DNA of 64,000 nt from Kitasatospora xanthocidica. GTDB taxonomy: Bacteria > Actinomycetota > Actinomycetes > Streptomycetales > Streptomycetaceae. Positions 60,803-64,000 of this stretch are shown here, one piece after another. The stretch's first letter is position 1. Each line of letters opens with the position of its first letter. The position numbers and the translations under genes are program-made. The notes beneath the pieces were generated by a model. That model ran no database searches, had not been told where the DNA came from, and saw only the letters and a program-made list of their open reading frames with translations. The stretch spans positions 156,351 to 220,350 of the forward strand of contig NZ_BNBY01000002.1 in NCBI RefSeq assembly GCF_014656195.1. Direction: 5' to 3'.

Positions 60803-62263
60803 TCAGCCCTCGTCGCCCGCGCGCAGCTCGGCGACGGCGGCGGCCAGGCGGGCGCCGTACTCCTCGTCGGCGGCGTGGAAGTGGGCGAGGTTCTTCTCGA
60901 CGATGTCGTCGCGCGACACCTGCGCCAGGAAGCCCGCGATGTTCTCGATCAGGCGGGTCTTCTCCCCGGCCGACATCAGCCGGTAGAGCTCGCCGGCCTG
61001 GAAGAAGTCGTCGTCCTTGCTGTGGGCCGGCGTGGTGTAGGTGCCGGTGTGGCCGTCGACCTTGACCGGCGCGGCGAGCGCGTTGTCGGTCTGGGCCGGG
61101 CCGTCGTACGAGTTGGGCTCGTAGTTCTTGCCGCGGCCGGCGGTGTTGACGGCCATCAGGCCGTCCCGGCCGTAGTTGCTGGCCTCGGTGGCGCGCGGGG
61201 CGTTCACCGGCAGCTGGGTGTGGTTGACGCCGAGGCGGTAGCGCTGGGCGTCGGCGTAGGCGAACAGCCGGCCCTGGAGCATCTTGTCCGGGGACGGGCC
61301 GATGCCGGGCACGAAGTTGTTCGGCGAGAACGCGGACTGCTCGACCTCGGCGAAGACGTTCTCCGGGTTCTTGTTGAGCACCAGGCGGCCGACCTTGACC
61401 AGCGGGTAGTCGGCGTGCGGCCAGACCTTGGTGAGGTCGAAGGGGTTGAAGCGGTAGTCCGCGGCCTCGGCGACCGGCATCAGCTGGACGTAGAGGGTCC
61501 AGGACGGGAACACCCCGCGCTCGATGGCCTGGTGCAGGTCGCGCTGGTGCGAGTCGGCGTCGGCGCCGACCACCTCGGCGGCCTGGCCGCCGTCCAGGGA
61601 GCGGATGCCCTGGTTGGTCTTGAAGTGGTACTTCACCCAGTACGCGTCGCCCTCGGCGTTGACCCACTGGTAGGTGTGCGAGCCGTAGCCGTTCATGTGG
61701 CGGTAGGAGGCCGGGATGCCGCGGTCGCCGAACAGCCAGGTGATCTGGTGGGTCGAGGCGGGCGAGTGCGCCCAGAAGTCCCAGACGTTGTCCGCCTCCT
61801 GCACGCCGGTGTACGGGTCGCGCTTCTGGGAGTGGATGAAGTCGGGGAACTTGACCGGGTCCTTGATGAAGAACACCGGGGTGTTGTTGCCGACGAGGTC
61901 GTAGTTGCCCTCCTCGGTGTAGAACTTCAGCGCGAAGCCGCGCGGGTCGCGCACCGCGTCGCTGGCGCCCAGGTTGCCGGCCACGGTGGAGAACCGCAGG
62001 AAGACCTCGGTGCGCTTGCCGATCTCGGAGAGGAAGCCCGCCCGGGTGTACCGCGAGACCTCGTCGGTGACCTCGAAGTAGCCGTACGCGCCGGAGCCGC
62101 GGGCGTGCACCACGCGCTCCGGGATGCGCTCGCGGTTGAACCGGGCCAGCTTCTCCAGCAGCTGCTGGTCCTGGATCAGCAGCGGGCCGTACTCGCCGGC
62201 CGAGGCCGAGTTCTGGTTGTCGGCGATCGGGGCGCCGGACTCCGTGGTCAGGATCTTGGACAT
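60803..62263 (-). CDS. katA: Monofunctional haem catalase (clade-3-like small subunit)
   Basis: 486 residues from ATG 62263, with AAGGA upstream. The active-site His53 is in [16 protein letters not shown], Asn126/127 in [16 protein letters not shown], and the proximal haem ligand Tyr336 in [36 protein letters not shown] is typical of KatA. Length fits small-subunit enzymes that bind NADPH. It decomposes H2O2. Placed between the IclR regulator and allantoicase in the same direction, it may serve peroxide from urate oxidation; no fur-like regulator adjoins it. Confidence 0.97.
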   Translation of the reverse strand: MSKILTTESGAPIADNQNSASAGEYGPLLIQDQQLLEKLARFNRERIPERVVHARGSGAYGYFEVTDEVSRYTRAGFLSEIGKRTEVFLRFSTVAGNLGASDAVRDPRGFALKFYTEEGNYDLVGNNTPVFFIKDPVKFPDFIHSQKRDPYTGVQEADNVWDFWAHSPASTHQITWLFGDRGIPASYRHMNGYGSHTYQWVNAEGDAYWVKYHFKTNQGIRSLDGGQAAEVVGADADSHQRDLHQAIERGVFPSWTLYVQLMPVAEAADYRFNPFDLTKVWPHADYPLVKVGRLVLNKNPENVFAEVEQSAFSPNNFVPGIGPSPDKMLQGRLFAYADAQRYRLGVNHTQLPVNAPRATEASNYGRDGLMAVNTAGRGKNYEPNSYDGPAQTDNALAAPVKVDGHTGTYTTPAHSKDDDFFQAGELYRLMSAGEKTRLIENIAGFLAQVSRDDIVEKNLAHFHAADEEYGARLAAAVAELRAGDEG

Positions 62264-62329
62264 GGAGGGTCCTTCAGGTGTCGATAAGGGCGGTGCGTGG
62301 AGAGGGGTCTGACCGATCGTCAGGAGGAG

Positions 62330-62377
62330 GCCTCAGATGCGGCCTCGGGTGCGGCCTCAGGTACGGCCTCAGACGCC
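62330..62377. repeat. 12-bp tandem array containing the allantoicase stop
   Basis: Four units near GCCTCAGGTACG (62330-62377). On the minus strand each unit holds a TGA or its relic in the same frame; the outermost is the real stop (62369-62371), and two further TGAs follow in frame. Confidence 0.8.
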
Positions 62378-63628
62378 GAGCAGGCGCCAGACCGCCGAGC
62401 GGCGGCGGGAGGAGTGCTCGCCGTCGGGGCCGTCGGCCGGCCGGAGCGCTGCGACGGCGGCGCCGGCCGCGGCCGGGTCCGCCAGCGGGCGGGCGGCGGC
62501 CAGGGCGGCGGCCTCGTCCGCGGTCAGCCCGGCCTCGGTGAGGGCCGCGGCGGCCTCGGCGGCCGGGACGGCGTCGAACCAGCGCAGCGCGAGGGCCGCG
62601 CGGCCGGCCTCGGTGAGGCGGCCGGTGAGCCGGAGGCGGGCGAGCCCGCCGTCCGGGTAGACGTTGATGCGCACGTGGGTCACCGGGCGGCCCGGGTCGA
62701 GCCGGAAGCGGTGCCGGGTGTCGGGCTGCAGCCGGGTGCGCGGCAGCAGCTCGAACCATTCGCCGTCGGCCGGGTCCGCCCCGGTCGAGGCGTCGAAGCC
62801 GATCAGGTCGGCCCAGCCGGGGGCGTTGGCGACGAAGTGGGTGGTGTCCACCTCGGCGGCCAGGACCTCGCCGCCCCCGGCCAGGGCGATCTGCACCCAG
62901 TCGTTGGCCTTGTCGCGCCGACGCCGGGTCTCCCAGCCCTCGCCCATGACGGAGGCGCGGCCGGGAGCGTTCAGGTTGTGCGGGGAGGAGAAGTAGCGGT
63001 CGGACGCCGCCTCGGCCACGCCGCCGTACTCCTGGGCGGCCAGGTCGAAGGTGAGGCCGTCCAGTTCGCGCGGGTCGGGCAGCACCTCGCCGTGCACCCG
63101 CAGCCGGGCCACGCCGCCGTCCGGGAAGATGTTGAGCCGTACGTGGGTGTAGCGGGTGGCGTCCTCGACGGCGAACTCGTGGGCGGTGTTCCCCCGCAGC
63201 GGGGTGCGCGGCACGATCGCGGTCCACTCGGCGTCCGCCAGTTCCTCGGGCGAGGGGTGGCCGGGTACGGACGCGGCCTCGACGGAGCCGGACTCCGGGT
63301 AGTTGCCGGTGAAGTGGGCGGTGTCCACGATGACGCCGCGGATCACGCCGCCGACGCCGAGCCGGACGACCGCCCAGTCGTGGTCCAGGTCGGTGGGGTG
63401 CGGCTGCTCGGCGGAGACGCCGCGGCGGCGCTTGGACTCCCAGCCGTCCATGATCTGGCCCTTGTGGCCGAAGGTGTGCGGGCGGAACTCGGCGGGCTTG
63501 GCGACCAACAGGTTCTCCGCGTCCGCGAAGGTGTCCTCGTTGGTGGCGACGACGCCCGCGCCGAGCAGCCGGGAGGCCAGGTTGACCAGCTCGGTGAAGG
63601 GAGCGCTCGGGGTGTCGGCAGTGGTCAC
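62369..63628 (-). CDS. alc: Allantoicase
   Basis: 419 residues from GTG 63628, with GAGGAGA upstream. Two homologous jelly-roll allantoicase domains: about 20-190 (GHKGQIMDGWESKRRRG, IRGVIVDTAHFTGNYPES, TYTHVRLNIFPDGG-type end as TRYTHVRLNIFPDGGVARLR) and about 205-350 (MGEGWETRRRRDKANDWVQI, VTHVRINVYPDGGLARLRL). It converts allantoate to ureidoglycolate and urea. An Ala-rich C-terminal segment of about 65 residues exceeds the usual length. The allantoinase gene lies just upstream. Confidence 0.95.
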   Translation of the reverse strand: MTTADTPSAPFTELVNLASRLLGAGVVATNEDTFADAENLLVAKPAEFRPHTFGHKGQIMDGWESKRRRGVSAEQPHPTDLDHDWAVVRLGVGGVIRGVIVDTAHFTGNYPESGSVEAASVPGHPSPEELADAEWTAIVPRTPLRGNTAHEFAVEDATRYTHVRLNIFPDGGVARLRVHGEVLPDPRELDGLTFDLAAQEYGGVAEAASDRYFSSPHNLNAPGRASVMGEGWETRRRRDKANDWVQIALAGGGEVLAAEVDTTHFVANAPGWADLIGFDASTGADPADGEWFELLPRTRLQPDTRHRFRLDPGRPVTHVRINVYPDGGLARLRLTGRLTEAGRAALALRWFDAVPAAEAAAALTEAGLTADEAAALAAARPLADPAAAGAAVAALRPADGPDGEHSSRRRSAVWRLLGV

Positions 63629-63670
63629 TGGCTCTCCTCAGGAGGCGGTGTCGGTTCGGAAGGCTCGGAA

Positions 63671-63760
63671 AGCGGTGTCGGTTCGGACGGCGCTGGCGGT
63701 TCAGAAGGCGCTGGCGGTTCAGAAGGCGCTGTCGGTTCGGCCGGCGCTGTCGGAAAGGGA
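63671..63760. repeat. 18-bp tandem array across the allantoinase 3' end
   Basis: Five units near GGCGCTGGCGGTTCAGAA (63671-63688, 63689-63706, 63707-63724, 63725-63742, 63743-63760). The stop of allantoinase (63719-63721) is inside the third. Six codons per unit; in one minus-strand frame it reads as a Pro/Ala/Ser/Glu repeat that stays open to 63627. Confidence 0.88.
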
Positions 63761-64000
63761 GTCGGCGGGCCGGACGAGCTGCCGGCCGAAGGGCCGGGCG
63801 CCGGTGTCCACCTCGCGGCCGCGCAGCCAGGTGCCGCGCACCGCGCCGGTGAGGGTCCGGCCCGCGTACGGGGTCACGGGGTTGCGGTGGTGCAGGCCGC
63901 TCGCCCGGACGGCGAACTCGCCGTCGGGGTCGAAGGCGACCAGGTCGGCGTCGTGGCCGGGGGCGATGGCGCCCTTGGTGCCGGTGAGGCCGACCAGTTC
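63719..64000 (-). CDS. allB: Allantoinase, C-terminal 93 residues (5' part off window)
   Basis: The frame enters from the right edge: ELVGLTGTKGAIAPGHDADL, VAFDPDGEFAVRASGLHHRN and PVTPYAGRTLTGAVRGTWLR are the conserved C-terminus of hydantoinase/allantoinase amidohydrolases; LHHRNPVTPYAGR is characteristic of allantoinase. It opens the allantoin ring to allantoate, the substrate of the next gene. The last residues DSLSDSAGRTDSAF are not conserved and derive from the 18-bp repeats; the true tail may lie in another frame. Confidence 0.88.
   Translation of the reverse strand, partial: ELVGLTGTKGAIAPGHDADLVAFDPDGEFAVRASGLHHRNPVTPYAGRTLTGAVRGTWLRGREVDTGARPFGRQLVRPADSLSDSAGRTDSAF

Overview
This is a very GC-rich window (roughly 72-74 % G+C by eye) with strong third-position GC bias, many GTG starts, ATGA/GTGA/TGATG gene overlaps and actinobacterial families throughout. 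It looks like a core-chromosome segment of a streptomycete (Streptomyces or Kitasatospora type). I see no rRNA, tRNA, insertion sequence, CRISPR array or prophage.

Region 1 (1-17.4 kb) is a leftward Tad/Flp-type pilus or type II-secretion-like locus. In transcription order it holds a small caspase-like protein, a lipoprotein, a secreted protein, a SAF/CpaB-like protein, a CpaE-like partner, the CpaF/TadA ATPase, TadB, TadC, a pilin-like peptide, two TadE-like pseudopilins, a TadG-like protein and a 1327-residue membrane protein with two LysM domains outside and a SARP-like/BTAD region inside. Most junctions from CpaB to the LysM-BTAD gene overlap, which indicates translational coupling. A second, larger caspase-like, proline-rich protein runs off the left edge. 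Two small genes (HAD-like and a membrane protein) lie between.

Region 2 (17.4-43.8 kb) is mixed metabolism: a flavin/PNPOx-like protein, MaoC hydratase, MBL hydrolase, a SWIM zinc-finger plus helical-repeat pair, TesB thioesterase with a KstR-like TetR gene, a sulfite-oxidase-like enzyme, an alpha/beta hydrolase-MerR pair, a BCCT transporter, an orphan DUF2398 (JetB-like) protein, a YhhN-like membrane protein, a secreted anchored protein, exonuclease III, gamma-glutamyltransferase, a four-gene sugar ABC/ROK operon and an antigen-85-like esterase.

Region 3 (43.9-64 kb) is dominated by purine catabolism: a PucR regulator divergent from a three-subunit xanthine dehydrogenase, an NCS2 purine permease and XdhC, then near the right edge an IclR regulator, catalase, allantoicase and the end of allantoinase. 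Between these sit a LysE exporter, a VapBC toxin-antitoxin pair and an EphD-like/M24/ferredoxin-reductase/metal-hydrolase cluster.

The most unusual DNA-level feature is a set of short tandem arrays (units of 12, 13, 14, 16 or 18 bp) placed at, or containing, the stop codon of about ten genes. Three loci share one 14-bp unit and end in a strong hairpin with a common core, looking like an expandable terminator-like element. Candidate operators are visible for the KstR-like, MerR-like, PucR, VapBC and IclR regulators.
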